Position numbers and translations under genes: made by a program
From: an archaeon
Lineage (GTDB): Archaea > Nanobdellota > Nanobdellia > SCGC-AAA011-G17 > GW2011-AR17
Reading direction: 5' to 3'
Length of the DNA stretch: 42,306 nt
Assembly: GCA_018692925.1 (NCBI GenBank)
Contig: JABHLH010000010.1
Span: forward strand, 1-42,306
Notes under the pieces: generated by a model
The model's database searches: none
Told to the model about the DNA's origin: nothing
The model's input: the letters and a program-made list of their open reading frames with translations, nothing else
Shown here: piece by piece, positions 1-8,251 of the stretch
Layout of the letters: the number at the start of each line of letters is the position of its first letter
Position numbering within the stretch: position 1 is the stretch's first letter

Positions 1-178
1 CTTCATTATTATATTTTTTACAAAGTTCTATCATCCTATTAATTTCACCTTTATTTCTCAAAAATAATTCCATCCCTTCTTTAGAAAAATATATAGCTTC
101 AAAACCAGGAGAATAAACATATCCAAAATCTTTTTCAAACAAATCTATATTTTCCAATATATCTTCTAAACTAACCAT
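1..178 (-). CDS. Hypothetical protein, N-terminal part only (runs off window)
   Basis: This is an open minus-strand frame of 59 codons from an ATG at 178 to the window edge with no stop. The visible peptide begins MVSLEDILENIDLFEKDFG and is rich in charged and aromatic residues. I do not recognise a family from this fragment. A TATA-like element (CTTATATATAAA on the minus strand, about 197-208) lies 30 nt upstream of the ATG. That is the spacing seen before many genes here and fits a leaderless transcript. It is divergent from the DsbA-like gene. Confidence 0.6.
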   Translation of the reverse strand, partial: MVSLEDILENIDLFEKDFGYVYSPGFEAIYFSKEGMELFLRNKGEINRMIELCKKYNNE

Positions 179-196
179 AAAAAACAAAATTTTAAG

Positions 197-272
197 TTTA
201 TATATAAGGCTTACTATCACAAACTTTTTATATGAATAAACATCAAGTCTATTAATAATTTTTACAAGGAGG
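197..272. promoter_or_regulatory. Divergent promoter region with a Shine-Dalgarno site
   Basis: Two archaeal TATA-like boxes point away from each other. CTTATATATAAA (minus, 197-208) serves the gene ending at 178. CTTTTTATAT (plus, from 224) serves the DsbA-like gene. On the plus side a strong AAGGAGG at 266-272 precedes the ATG at 281, so that mRNA probably has a leader of about 25 nt. The minus gene looks leaderless. Transcription start sites are inferred from spacing only. Confidence 0.5.
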
Positions 273-280
273 AAATAAAA

Positions 281-973
281 ATGGATTTAAGAAAAGCTAT
301 GCCCTATCTTTTAGTTATTCAATTGCTAATAATGCTTGTACTAGTTTCACAAGTATTTTCATTAAACGCAGCAATTACTGGAAACACAATAGCAGAAATA
401 AACACAGGTACAAACACAGACACAAACACAGCAGGTAATTTAGAATTATCTGATAAAACAGGTGGTATTGACATTACTGGAGACCCATATTTAGGTGGAG
501 ATCCTGAAGAGGTTAATGTTGTAATAATCGAATTTTCAGATTTTGAATGCCCATACTGTTCAAGAGGACTAGAAACCGTTCATGATTTAGCTGATATTTA
601 TGGTGATAAGATTTCAATTGTATTCAAAGATTTCCCATTATCATTTCATCAATATGCTCAAGTAGCTTCTGAAGCTGCAGAATGTGCTGATGAACAAGAT
701 ATGTTTTGGGAATACCATGATGGACTATTTGCAAACCAGGCTCTTTTCAGTGACGACTACTTTTACACATTAGCTGACGAACTAGGTTTAGATTCAGGTG
801 ACTTTACTGAATGTCTAAGTTCAGGTGCAATGGCTTCTGAAGTAAGAACAGATTATGGACATGGAGTAACTGCAGGAGTTAGAGGAACACCAGCATTCTT
901 TGTTAATGGAGAATTAGTTTCAGGTGCACAACCAGCTTCATCATTTGCAAGTCTGATTGACCCATATCTTTAA
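281..973 (+). CDS. Exported DsbA-like thiol oxidoreductase
   Basis: This is a thioredoxin-fold disulfide oxidoreductase of the DsbA/DSBA (thioredoxin_4) group, expected outside the membrane forming or shuffling disulfides in exported proteins. Residues 8-32 are a hydrophobic anchor or signal segment, followed by a Thr/Asn-rich linker (about 38-52) and the catalytic domain from about residue 65. The active site is CPYC (Cys90, Cys93) in the context FSDFECPYC. The cis-proline motif GTP is at 202-204. A helical insertion lies between them, and Cys134 and Cys178 are extra cysteines. The start is supported by AAGGAGG 9 nt upstream. A T-rich stretch follows the stop. No DsbB or VKOR partner is in the window. 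The secreted M6 protease nearby has several cysteines and is a possible client (inference). Confidence 0.88.
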   Translation: MDLRKAMPYLLVIQLLIMLVLVSQVFSLNAAITGNTIAEINTGTNTDTNTAGNLELSDKTGGIDITGDPYLGGDPEEVNVVIIEFSDFECPYCSRGLETVHDLADIYGDKISIVFKDFPLSFHQYAQVASEAAECADEQDMFWEYHDGLFANQALFSDDYFYTLADELGLDSGDFTECLSSGAMASEVRTDYGHGVTAGVRGTPAFFVNGELVSGAQPASSFASLIDPYL

Positions 974-974
974 A

Positions 975-990
975 TTTTTTTTATTTTTTT
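975..990 (+). terminator. T-tract, probable archaeal terminator after the DsbA-like gene
   Basis: Directly after the TAA there are runs of eight and seven T separated by a single A. Oligo-T tracts on the coding strand without a hairpin are the usual archaeal intrinsic termination signal. The archaease TATA-like box (TATTTAAA) follows about 20 nt later, so the two genes are probably separate units. Confidence 0.45.
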
Positions 991-1033
991 ATTAAAAACA
1001 AACTATTTAAACCCCAATTCTTCTCTAAAATCT

Positions 1034-1444
1034 ATGAAAAATTACGAATTCCTTGAACATACAGCAGATGAAAAGTTCAGAGCATATGGAAAAACATTAG
1101 AAGAGGCTTTCATTAATGCAGCTTTAGCTACAGCAAAGATAATGACTGATGATAAAGTTAAACCTACAATAGAAAAAAAAATTGAAATCAAAGTAAATAC
1201 AAAAGAAAAGTTACTATACCAATTCCTTGAAGAACTATTATTTTATGTTGACACTGAAGGATTCATTTTATCTGAAGTAAAAGATTTAGAAATAAAAGAC
1301 AATTTCACTTTAACTGCAACTTTCTTAGGAGACTCTGCAGAAGATTATGAAATCAAAGCTCATATTAAAGCTATAACTTACAACGACATGTTTATTAAAG
1401 AGGAAGAAAATCTTGTAACAATACAAGTGGTACATGACTTATGA
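1034..1444 (+). CDS. Archease, RtcB activator
   Basis: Archease activates the RNA ligase RtcB by helping its guanylylation and turnover. The 136-residue length is typical. The N-terminal signature EHTADEKFRAYG (residues 8-19) holds the conserved HTAD metal-site aspartate (Asp12). The AITYNDM segment (about 113-119) and C-terminal VVHDL also match the family. The ATG lies about 30 nt after a TATTTAAA box, so a leaderless mRNA is likely. The stop overlaps the rtcB start by 4 nt (ATGA), so the activator and its ligase should be translationally coupled. Confidence 0.93.
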   Translation: MKNYEFLEHTADEKFRAYGKTLEEAFINAALATAKIMTDDKVKPTIEKKIEIKVNTKEKLLYQFLEELLFYVDTEGFILSEVKDLEIKDNFTLTATFLGDSAEDYEIKAHIKAITYNDMFIKEEENLVTIQVVHDL

Positions 1445-2916
1445 TAGAATACAAAATTAAAAAGGATGGAGTAGAGAAAGTAATAGATATTGAACCAAAA
1501 AAACTTACTGACTTCACTTACATTATTGAAAAACAAGATCCTATGAATGTTCCAGTAAAAATATTTGCTGATAAAAAATTAATTGAAAAAATGCAAAAAG
1601 ATGCTTGTTTGAAACAAGGAGTTAATGTTGCTTGTTTACCAGGTATTAAAAAATTTTCTTTTATGATGCCTGATGCTCACCAAGGGTACGGATTTTCAAT
1701 TGGTGGAGTTGCTGCTTTTGATAAAGAAAATGGAGTAATTAGTCCAGGTGGTATTGGTTTTGATATTAACTGTGGAGTAAGGTTACTAAGAACTGATGCA
1801 AAAAAAGAAGACATTGAACCTAAAATTGAAGAATTACTTGATGCTTTATTCAAAAATATTCCACCAGGTGTAGGAAAACAATCTAAAATTCATTTATCAC
1901 AGACTGAACTTGACAAAGTTTTAAAGAATGGAGCTTCATGGGCAGTTGAAAATAATTTTGGTAACGAAGAAGATTTAGAAAACTGCGAACAAAATGGTAA
2001 AATGGAACTTGCAGATCCAAACAAAGTTTCCACTAGAGCAAAAAAAAGAGGACTAGGTCAATTAGGAACTCTAGGTGCTGGTAATCATTTCTTAGAAATT
2101 CAATATGTTCATAAAATTTTCAATAAAGAAGTTGCTGAAGCTTGGGGAATAAAGGATGAAGGTCAAATATTTGTAATGATCCATTGTGGTTCTCGAGGAC
2201 TAGGTCACCAAGTTTGTTCTGACTACTTAAGAAAAATGGAAGACACATTTCCAGAGATTGCAGATTCACTTCCAGAGAAAGATTTAATTTATGCTCCAGC
2301 GAATAGTCAACTTGCAAAAGATTATTTTGCTGCAATGAGTTGTGCTGCAAATTATGCTTGGGCTAACAGACACATTATTGCACATGAGGTTAGAAACTCA
2401 TTCAAAGAAATATTTCAAGACAAAGTTAAACTACACACTATTTATGATGTAGCTCACAATATTGCAAAATTAGAAAAACATACTATTGATGGCAAAGAAG
2501 AAGAAGTTTGGATTCACAGAAAAGGTGCAACTAGAGCTTTCGCTCCAGGTAGAATAGAACTTTCTGAAAAATACCAAAAAACTGGTCAACCAATTATTCT
2601 TCCAGGTAGTATGGGAACATCATCTTACTTATTAGTTGGAACTCAAGATTCAATGACAGAAACTTTTGGTAGCACAGCTCATGGTGCAGGAAGATTATTA
2701 TCTAGAAAAGCTGCAAACCAAAAATTTAGAGGAGAAAAGATCAAACAAGATTTAGAAAAGCAGCACATTCACATCAAAGCTGCTTCATGGAAAGGTATTA
2801 CTGAAGAAGCACCAGGTGCATATAAAGATGTAGATGAAGTTGTAGAAGTTAGCGATAAATCTGGTATTGGAAAAATAGTAGTACAGCTAAAACCTCTAGG
2901 TGTAATTAAGGGATAA
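1441..2916 (+). CDS. rtcB: RtcB RNA-splicing ligase
   Basis: RtcB is the GTP- and Mn-dependent ligase that joins 2',3'-cyclic phosphate (or 3'-phosphate) and 5'-OH RNA ends, as in tRNA exon ligation after intron removal. The 491 residues match the archaeal family length and no intein is inserted. The metal ligands are visible: Cys111 in DINCGVR, His216 in GAGNHFLE, His248 in MIHCGSRG, His339 in YDVAHN, and the guanylate-accepting His414 in GSTAHGAGR. It is co-transcribed with archease by a 4-nt overlap. The visible tRNA gene in this window has no intron, so the local substrate is not shown. Confidence 0.96.
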   Translation: MIEYKIKKDGVEKVIDIEPKKLTDFTYIIEKQDPMNVPVKIFADKKLIEKMQKDACLKQGVNVACLPGIKKFSFMMPDAHQGYGFSIGGVAAFDKENGVISPGGIGFDINCGVRLLRTDAKKEDIEPKIEELLDALFKNIPPGVGKQSKIHLSQTELDKVLKNGASWAVENNFGNEEDLENCEQNGKMELADPNKVSTRAKKRGLGQLGTLGAGNHFLEIQYVHKIFNKEVAEAWGIKDEGQIFVMIHCGSRGLGHQVCSDYLRKMEDTFPEIADSLPEKDLIYAPANSQLAKDYFAAMSCAANYAWANRHIIAHEVRNSFKEIFQDKVKLHTIYDVAHNIAKLEKHTIDGKEEEVWIHRKGATRAFAPGRIELSEKYQKTGQPIILPGSMGTSSYLLVGTQDSMTETFGSTAHGAGRLLSRKAANQKFRGEKIKQDLEKQHIHIKAASWKGITEEAPGAYKDVDEVVEVSDKSGIGKIVVQLKPLGVIKG

Positions 2917-2947
2917 TATTAAAAACATTAAACAATTCTAAAATTTT

Positions 2948-3694
2948 ATGTTAGAAGCTTGGTTATATTCAATCATCTCAGTAATCATTGTTAGTTTAAT
3001 TTCTTTAATTGGTATTTTTACTTTCATTTTAAAGAAAAAAAACATAGAAAAAATTTCTCTTTATTTAGTTAGTTTAGCAGCTGGAGCCCTTTTAGGAGAT
3101 GCTTTCATTCATTTAATTCCAGAATCCTTTGCAGTATCTTCCTCTATTGTAATCCCAATAATGATTTTAGTAGGAATATTCTTTTCCTTCATAACAGAAA
3201 AATATATTCATTGGCACCATTGTCATTGTCATGATTGTAAAAAACACATCAAACCTTTTGCTTATGTAAATTTATTAGGAGATTCTTTACACAATTTCAT
3301 TGATGGAATAATCATTGGAACATCTTACTTGATCAGTATACCAATTGGAATAGCAACAACAATAGCAATTATTTTCCACGAAATCCCTCAAGAGATTGGT
3401 GACCTTGGAGTTTTAATTCATGCAGGATTATCAAAGAAAAAAGCTCTTCTTGTAAATTTCATAACAGCATTAACTTCTTTACTTGGAGTAATTTTAGCTT
3501 TAGCTTTAACCACAATAATAGACAACTTAACTTTATACTTAATTCCTTTTGCTGCTGGAACTTTCATTTACATTGCTTCTACAGATTTAATTCCAGAACT
3601 ACACAAAGAAGTAAAATGGGAAAAATCAATTATACAAACTCTATTAATTTTATTAGGAATAGTTTTAATGTTATTATTATCTTTTTTTAATTAA
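2948..3694 (+). CDS. ZIP-family divalent metal transporter
   Basis: This is a polytopic membrane protein of the ZIP (ZRT/IRT-like) family, which brings zinc, iron or manganese into the cytoplasm. About seven or eight hydrophobic segments are visible. The binuclear metal-site motifs of helices IV and V are present: HNFIDG (115-120) and HEIPQEIGD (144-152). A His/Cys-rich loop (HWHHCHCHDCKKH, about 88-100) between helices III and IV is a typical metal-sensing or metal-delivery loop. Its 3' end overlaps the convergent M6 protease gene by 4 nt. It starts about 30 nt after rtcB, so co-transcription is possible. The transported metal cannot be read from sequence. Confidence 0.9.
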   Translation: MLEAWLYSIISVIIVSLISLIGIFTFILKKKNIEKISLYLVSLAAGALLGDAFIHLIPESFAVSSSIVIPIMILVGIFFSFITEKYIHWHHCHCHDCKKHIKPFAYVNLLGDSLHNFIDGIIIGTSYLISIPIGIATTIAIIFHEIPQEIGDLGVLIHAGLSKKKALLVNFITALTSLLGVILALALTTIIDNLTLYLIPFAAGTFIYIASTDLIPELHKEVKWEKSIIQTLLILLGIVLMLLLSFFN

Positions 3695-5649
3695 TGCTTC
3701 TTCAAAACTACAAAACCTAAATACAAAGTAGAAATTAAAATTACTAAAATCAAAACACCACCTAGAACATAAATCCAAGAAGGCAAACCACTATTTGAAG
3801 GACTACTACTACCAGTACTTTCTACAACTTCTCCTTCATCACTCTCAACAGAAACACTACTACTAACTTCTTCTACTTCTTCAATAGATAAAACTTCACC
3901 AGCAAGGGAAATACCTACACTCATTGTATCACCAATCTCAGAATTAACAGCTACTGCAACATCATAACTTGTACTTGTGTAAGCTTCACTTGTTGGACTC
4001 GATGCATAATAAAAAATATTTGCTTGACATCCACCAAAAGTTCCACAAGAATAATACCAAGGATCTTCTTGATCTCCTAATTTATCTCCACTCAATTCTT
4101 CTTTTCCATCAGCTTCTTCAAGATCCAACATTTTATGACTTGCATCTCCATTGACTGTATTACATTCCCATCTTGTACTAGAACATCCATTCCATTTACC
4201 AGTTTCATCAATTAAAGATTCATCAACATGCCAAATTAAAATACCACCAGCTTCATCTTCTTTCATCAAATCTTGCACATGTCTATTTTCAATCATAAAA
4301 TATTCATCAGTATTCAAAGGTATTGAATAATATTTTACTCCAAATAAACTTTTATCTTGAGCCAAATCATAATAACCATCTTCTTGAACTTCTACCAAAG
4401 TATCATCATTCAGCCAACCTAAATATTTTTTTGACCAAGGACTAAAGCTAGGATCATCTGTATATGCACCATATGCCATCAAAGCCCAATCACCAACACC
4501 TTTAGAACTACCATCATCCATAACAGTATCATAAAAATCTGGCAAACCTAAATAATGCCCAAACTCATGTGACATAATTCCTTGTGGACTTTCTTCACTT
4601 ACAGTTTCATAATCAATAACTTGAACACCATCTACAGTCTTAGCAGAAATGCTATAATAGTGTGACCAAATCTCATCACCATTTCCTCCGCCATTTTCTT
4701 CATCAGCTTCTCCTGCATGTATAACAAAAAACCCATCAACAATCCCATCGCCATCAGAATCATAATCAGAATAATCAACAGTGGGATCTGCTAATTCAAC
4801 TGCTTCTTCAATTAAACTTTCAATATTACTTTCATAATTTCCACCATAACTTCCCATACTTCCTGAGGCTGTAAACCAAGTTGGTAAAACTGTAACTTCT
4901 AAATTCAAAGAACCATAAGATTCTTCATCAAAAAATTCAACAAAACCATCAAATAAACCTTCAATTTCAGAAACACTAGCACTTGCACTTTGATCTGGGA
5001 ACTGTACTAAAACAACTAAAATTTTCAAAGTTTGTGCATACTGATCTGCAGTTACAAGGCCCGTAGGAATAATAGTTGGAGCTGGCAAAGGCAAATTAGG
5101 AGGAGCTTCTCCTTCTTCTTCAACATTTTTTATAACAATAGGATTATAATTTTCATATTCTCCAGTATTTTCATTTACTTTCAAACCAATTTCATTTTCA
5201 GCATTTTTTTTCAATCTATCATATTGCCATCTTCCTTCAGGTTTCAAACCTAATGTCGGAGGCATTTGAGGTCTTGCTAATCTAACATCATTAAAACTTT
5301 TCAATGGAGCTTGTTCTCTAATTTGCTCTCTACTTAATTCTCTAACAGGTAAATCTTTTCTAGGAACAGCATAACCATCTACATCTAATTCTGCAAGAAA
5401 AGCTTTTCGATCTCCAAATTCATCTTTTTCAAAAGCAACTAAAGCACCTAATGTTTTCCCACTAACAAATTCACCAAATTCAACATCATCGTCAACAACA
5501 TAAGTTTCAGTCATAAAACCACTACTTGTCACATCTACACAAGGAATATCACTACCACAATCATAAATTTTTTCATTAGAAGGTGCAATTGCTAAAACTC
5601 CATTTATTAATACAATTAGAATAAATAATACAAGCACTCCTCTTTTCAT
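3691..5649 (-). CDS. Secreted or anchored M6-family metalloprotease
   Basis: This is a zinc metalloprotease of the M6 (immune inhibitor A-like) group. The layout is an N-terminal signal peptide (residues 1-20), a propeptide-like region to about 200, a catalytic domain with HEFGHYLGLPDF (HExxHxxGxxD; HEFGH at 361-365), and Cys-containing loops (CSSTRWEC, CGTFGGC). A Ser/Glu-rich linker and a C-terminal membrane helix (about 623-648) ending in LKKH follow. It should sit on the outer face of the cell, held by the C-terminal helix. A minus-strand AGTTTAAATG box lies about 30 nt upstream of the ATG. The calcium-type acidic stretch DYSDYDSDGDGIVDG precedes the active site. The target is unknown: nutrition, surface-protein processing or contact with another cell are all possible. 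Confidence 0.9.
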   Translation of the reverse strand: MKRGVLVLFILIVLINGVLAIAPSNEKIYDCGSDIPCVDVTSSGFMTETYVVDDDVEFGEFVSGKTLGALVAFEKDEFGDRKAFLAELDVDGYAVPRKDLPVRELSREQIREQAPLKSFNDVRLARPQMPPTLGLKPEGRWQYDRLKKNAENEIGLKVNENTGEYENYNPIVIKNVEEEGEAPPNLPLPAPTIIPTGLVTADQYAQTLKILVVLVQFPDQSASASVSEIEGLFDGFVEFFDEESYGSLNLEVTVLPTWFTASGSMGSYGGNYESNIESLIEEAVELADPTVDYSDYDSDGDGIVDGFFVIHAGEADEENGGGNGDEIWSHYYSISAKTVDGVQVIDYETVSEESPQGIMSHEFGHYLGLPDFYDTVMDDGSSKGVGDWALMAYGAYTDDPSFSPWSKKYLGWLNDDTLVEVQEDGYYDLAQDKSLFGVKYYSIPLNTDEYFMIENRHVQDLMKEDEAGGILIWHVDESLIDETGKWNGCSSTRWECNTVNGDASHKMLDLEEADGKEELSGDKLGDQEDPWYYSCGTFGGCQANIFYYASSPTSEAYTSTSYDVAVAVNSEIGDTMSVGISLAGEVLSIEEVEEVSSSVSVESDEGEVVESTGSSSPSNSGLPSWIYVLGGVLILVILISTLYLGFVVLKKH

Positions 5650-5730
5650 ATAGATTAAATAAATAACTTAACATTTAAACTTTTCTAATTTTTGAAAAGA
5701 TTTATATAAAATCAACACTTATTCCTAAAC

Positions 5731-6369
5731 ATGCCAAACATACTAATATTCTGCGCACACTCAGATGATGAAGCTATAGGAATGGGAGGAACAATAGCAA
5801 AATATGTTAAAGAAAAAAAGAAAATCATCAAAGTAGTTTTCACTCCAGGAGAAAAATCTCATCCTCACTTTCAAGAAAAAGTTGTTAAAAAAACTCGATA
5901 CAAAGAAACTGACAAAGCTAGCAGATTCATGGGCATTAAAGAGACAAAAAATCTTGGGCTTAAAGATAGTAAGTTAAGATCTGAAATTGACAGACCTTTT
6001 GTAAAAAAAAGAGTTAAAGAATTAATTATGCTTTACAGACCTGAGAAAATATACTGTCCAACAAAAACTGACAATCACCCTACAAAAGATCACCAGGCTG
6101 TTAATCAAACAGTTTTAGAAGTTGTAGATTCTCTAAGAAAACATTACCCTGTTTATGCTTATGAGGTTTGGAACATTTTCAACGAACAACTACCTCATAC
6201 TTACATTGACATCACAGGTTTTATGAAAACAAAATTAGATTATATCAAAATGTTTAAAAGTCAGTGGATCTATATGTTTAGTCTATACATGCCAGCTTTC
6301 ATAAGAGCAATTTATTATGGAAGAAAAAATAACTGTAAATATGCAGAGAGGTTTTACAAACTGAGATGA
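5731..6369 (+). CDS. PIG-L/LmbE-type N-acetylglucosaminyl deacetylase
   Basis: These are zinc-dependent de-N-acetylases that act on GlcNAc-linked lipids or small glycoconjugates. The family motif AHSDDE is at residues 9-14, where His, Asp and Asp are metal or catalytic residues. A second motif, DNHPTKDHQAV (about 114-124), supplies the later conserved His and Asp. The length of 212 residues is normal. A TTTATATAAAA box lies about 30 nt before the ATG. Its stop overlaps the start of the glycosyltransferase by 4 nt (ATGA). The pair therefore suggests a glycolipid pathway in which a sugar is transferred and an acetyl group removed. The exact substrate is an inference. Confidence 0.88.
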   Translation: MPNILIFCAHSDDEAIGMGGTIAKYVKEKKKIIKVVFTPGEKSHPHFQEKVVKKTRYKETDKASRFMGIKETKNLGLKDSKLRSEIDRPFVKKRVKELIMLYRPEKIYCPTKTDNHPTKDHQAVNQTVLEVVDSLRKHYPVYAYEVWNIFNEQLPHTYIDITGFMKTKLDYIKMFKSQWIYMFSLYMPAFIRAIYYGRKNNCKYAERFYKLR

Positions 6370-7454
6370 AAATATTAGTACTTGTATCTGGAATAGGATT
6401 TGGTGATGCTACTCGAGAACATGCAAATATTATAGCAATAAAGAAAAAGTTCCCTAAAGCAAGAATCATGGTTGCTGGTTACGACAATTCTTACTTATAC
6501 TTCAAAGACAAATTTCACACATTAAAAATCAAAGGCTATAAAATGCCAGGTAAATCTATGAAAGTAAATCCAGTCCTTTTTGGTTTAAGAAATATTTTAC
6601 TTCCTGCATTCTGGGCAGTTGAAACATTAAAAGTTAGACTACAGGCTTTCAATTTCATTCCAGATTTAATCATCACAGACTTTGAACCAGTTGGATTATC
6701 TTTATCTAAAATGTTCAAAACAAAAAATATTGTAGTATTTGGTTTTGATCCAGATTTATATCAAGAATACAAAAAGAATCACAAAATTGGTTATGCACAA
6801 AAAGTTGAAGCTACATATTTCTCACAACTTTATGATCAAGCTGACATTGTTGTAATACCAACTTTCAAAAAAAGAAGAAAGAAACATTTAAGACACACTT
6901 ACATAAATCCAATTATTCGAGTAAAACCTGAAGATTTACCTGAAGAGAAAAAAATCATGAAAAGTTTAGGTTTAAAGAAAAAACCAATTTTAATTATGCT
7001 TGGTGGATCAGACTTTGGAACAAAGATTGCAAAAACAATAAACAAATTAGCACCTAAATTCAAAGAACACTTCATTATCTTTGGAGGAAATTTAAATATT
7101 AACTTACAAAAAAATGTACATTACATCCAATATACTTCAGATTTTTTCAAATATCTAAAAGTTTCAAAAGGATTAATTACTTTAGCTGGCCATAGCACTT
7201 TATCTGAAGCTTTAGTTTACAAAAAAGCAATCCTTTGTTTCCCAATCCATAACCACATTGAGCAAGAACTTAATGCATTCACATTAAAGGACACAATTCA
7301 AATTTCAAATAAGCATTCACCAAAGATTGTAGAAAAAGAATTAAAACAATTCATAAAAGACATTCCAAAAATTGAAAAAAAGGTCGCTAAATTAAACATC
7401 AAAGCTTCTGGACCACAAGATTTAGTAAAAATTATCGAGACTATAATGAAATAG
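6366..7454 (+). CDS. MurG-like (GT-B) glycosyltransferase
   Basis: This is a GT-B fold glycosyltransferase related to the MurG/GT28 group. The N-terminal half begins with MKILVLVSGIGFGDATREHA, a glycine-rich acceptor-side loop. The C-terminal half has a nucleotide-sugar binding pattern: ILIMLGGSDFGTKIA (about 208-222), GLITLAGHSTLSEAL and KAILCFPIHNHIEQELNA. A UDP-sugar donor and a membrane-surface lipid acceptor are likely from the family but not proven. It is translationally coupled to the PIG-L deacetylase upstream. The last 14 nt overlap the convergent gene on the other strand. Confidence 0.82.
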   Translation: MKILVLVSGIGFGDATREHANIIAIKKKFPKARIMVAGYDNSYLYFKDKFHTLKIKGYKMPGKSMKVNPVLFGLRNILLPAFWAVETLKVRLQAFNFIPDLIITDFEPVGLSLSKMFKTKNIVVFGFDPDLYQEYKKNHKIGYAQKVEATYFSQLYDQADIVVIPTFKKRRKKHLRHTYINPIIRVKPEDLPEEKKIMKSLGLKKKPILIMLGGSDFGTKIAKTINKLAPKFKEHFIIFGGNLNINLQKNVHYIQYTSDFFKYLKVSKGLITLAGHSTLSEALVYKKAILCFPIHNHIEQELNAFTLKDTIQISNKHSPKIVEKELKQFIKDIPKIEKKVAKLNIKASGPQDLVKIIETIMK

Positions 7455-8208
7455 TTTCATTTAGCCATTCTTTTCCTCTTTCTAAAATAGAACCAATTCT
7501 AAAAATTACAAAATTCTTAACATTATTTTTCTTCAAAAACTCAATATCTTTTTTCATTTCTTCAATTTTATCATAACAAGGTTCATTTCTAAAAATACCA
7601 ACTCCGATTAAACCTACAGCATAATAAGCATCTTTATTCATTTTAATAAAAAACTTATATTTCCATCTATAGACTCCCCTTAGTATTTTTGGGAAAAATG
7701 AAGTGTACAACATATAATTATGTTTAATATTCTTTCCAGAGATCCAGCCCCATCTTTTCAAAATAAATTTAGGCAATGGAAAACCTGAAACAATTACTTT
7801 TGCATCTTTACTCAAACTCAAAATTTTATCTTGCAAATATTTTTTATTTTCTCCACCTTTAAAATAATTCAAAACAAGCCAAGAAAATGCAGTCATTAAA
7901 CTATAACTTTTCTGAGGTATAGGAGGTTCAATATCAATCTTCATATCTAAACCTCTAAACTCTTCTAATACATCTATAGATTTCTTACTTGTAAAACTTG
8001 AAAACCAATAACCTTCTTCTTTACTCAAGGTTGGCCAGACACCTAATTTCACAGTTGGCGCATACTTATGAATTCTTTTCACCCAATCATCAAACTCTTT
8101 TCTTGAACTAGAAGTCACATAAATTGTAATAGTATCTGAATCTAACCATCTTCCTAATTTCTTCCAATCACATTCTTCTGGAAATTCACACCAATATAAG
8201 CTTGACAT
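7441..8208 (-). CDS. Hypothetical protein, possible TIM-barrel fold
   Basis: I do not recognise the family. The 255-residue protein is soluble and has alternating beta/alpha segments. TITIYVTSSS, VKLGVWPTL, KIDIEPPIP, KVIVSGFP, YAVGLIGVGIF and VKNFVIFRIGS look like successive strands of a glycoside-hydrolase-like TIM barrel. KIDIEPP, with an acidic residue at a strand end, recalls catalytic barrels, but this is only an impression. Its 3' end overlaps the glycosyltransferase by 14 nt, and the ATG is close to the radical SAM gene, so the two divergent promoters overlap. A role in glycan metabolism is suggested only by position. Confidence 0.65.
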   Translation of the reverse strand: MSSLYWCEFPEECDWKKLGRWLDSDTITIYVTSSSRKEFDDWVKRIHKYAPTVKLGVWPTLSKEEGYWFSSFTSKKSIDVLEEFRGLDMKIDIEPPIPQKSYSLMTAFSWLVLNYFKGGENKKYLQDKILSLSKDAKVIVSGFPLPKFILKRWGWISGKNIKHNYMLYTSFFPKILRGVYRWKYKFFIKMNKDAYYAVGLIGVGIFRNEPCYDKIEEMKKDIEFLKKNNVKNFVIFRIGSILERGKEWLNETISL

Positions 8209-8251
8209 AGAAAGAGAAATGTTCTTAAAGCTTAAATATTTTCCTCAACAC

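Noticed and set aside
396-436. Short repeats of ACAAACACAG type in the DsbA-like gene, considered as a CRISPR-like or recombination repeat
   Set aside because: They encode a Thr/Asn-rich linker after the membrane anchor, in frame and too short and imperfect for an array.
2120-2350. Minus-strand open frame inside rtcB
   Set aside because: It is the reverse of a highly conserved catalytic region with low-complexity Leu/Gln composition and no promoter; a shadow frame.
1441-2916. Possible intein in rtcB, a common insertion site in archaea
   Set aside because: The frame is normal length and all catalytic motifs run without an insertion.
5032-5253. Plus-strand open frame inside the M6 protease gene
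   Set aside because: Phe/Ile-rich composition is what the reverse complement of Lys/Glu/Asn-rich coding DNA gives; no family features.
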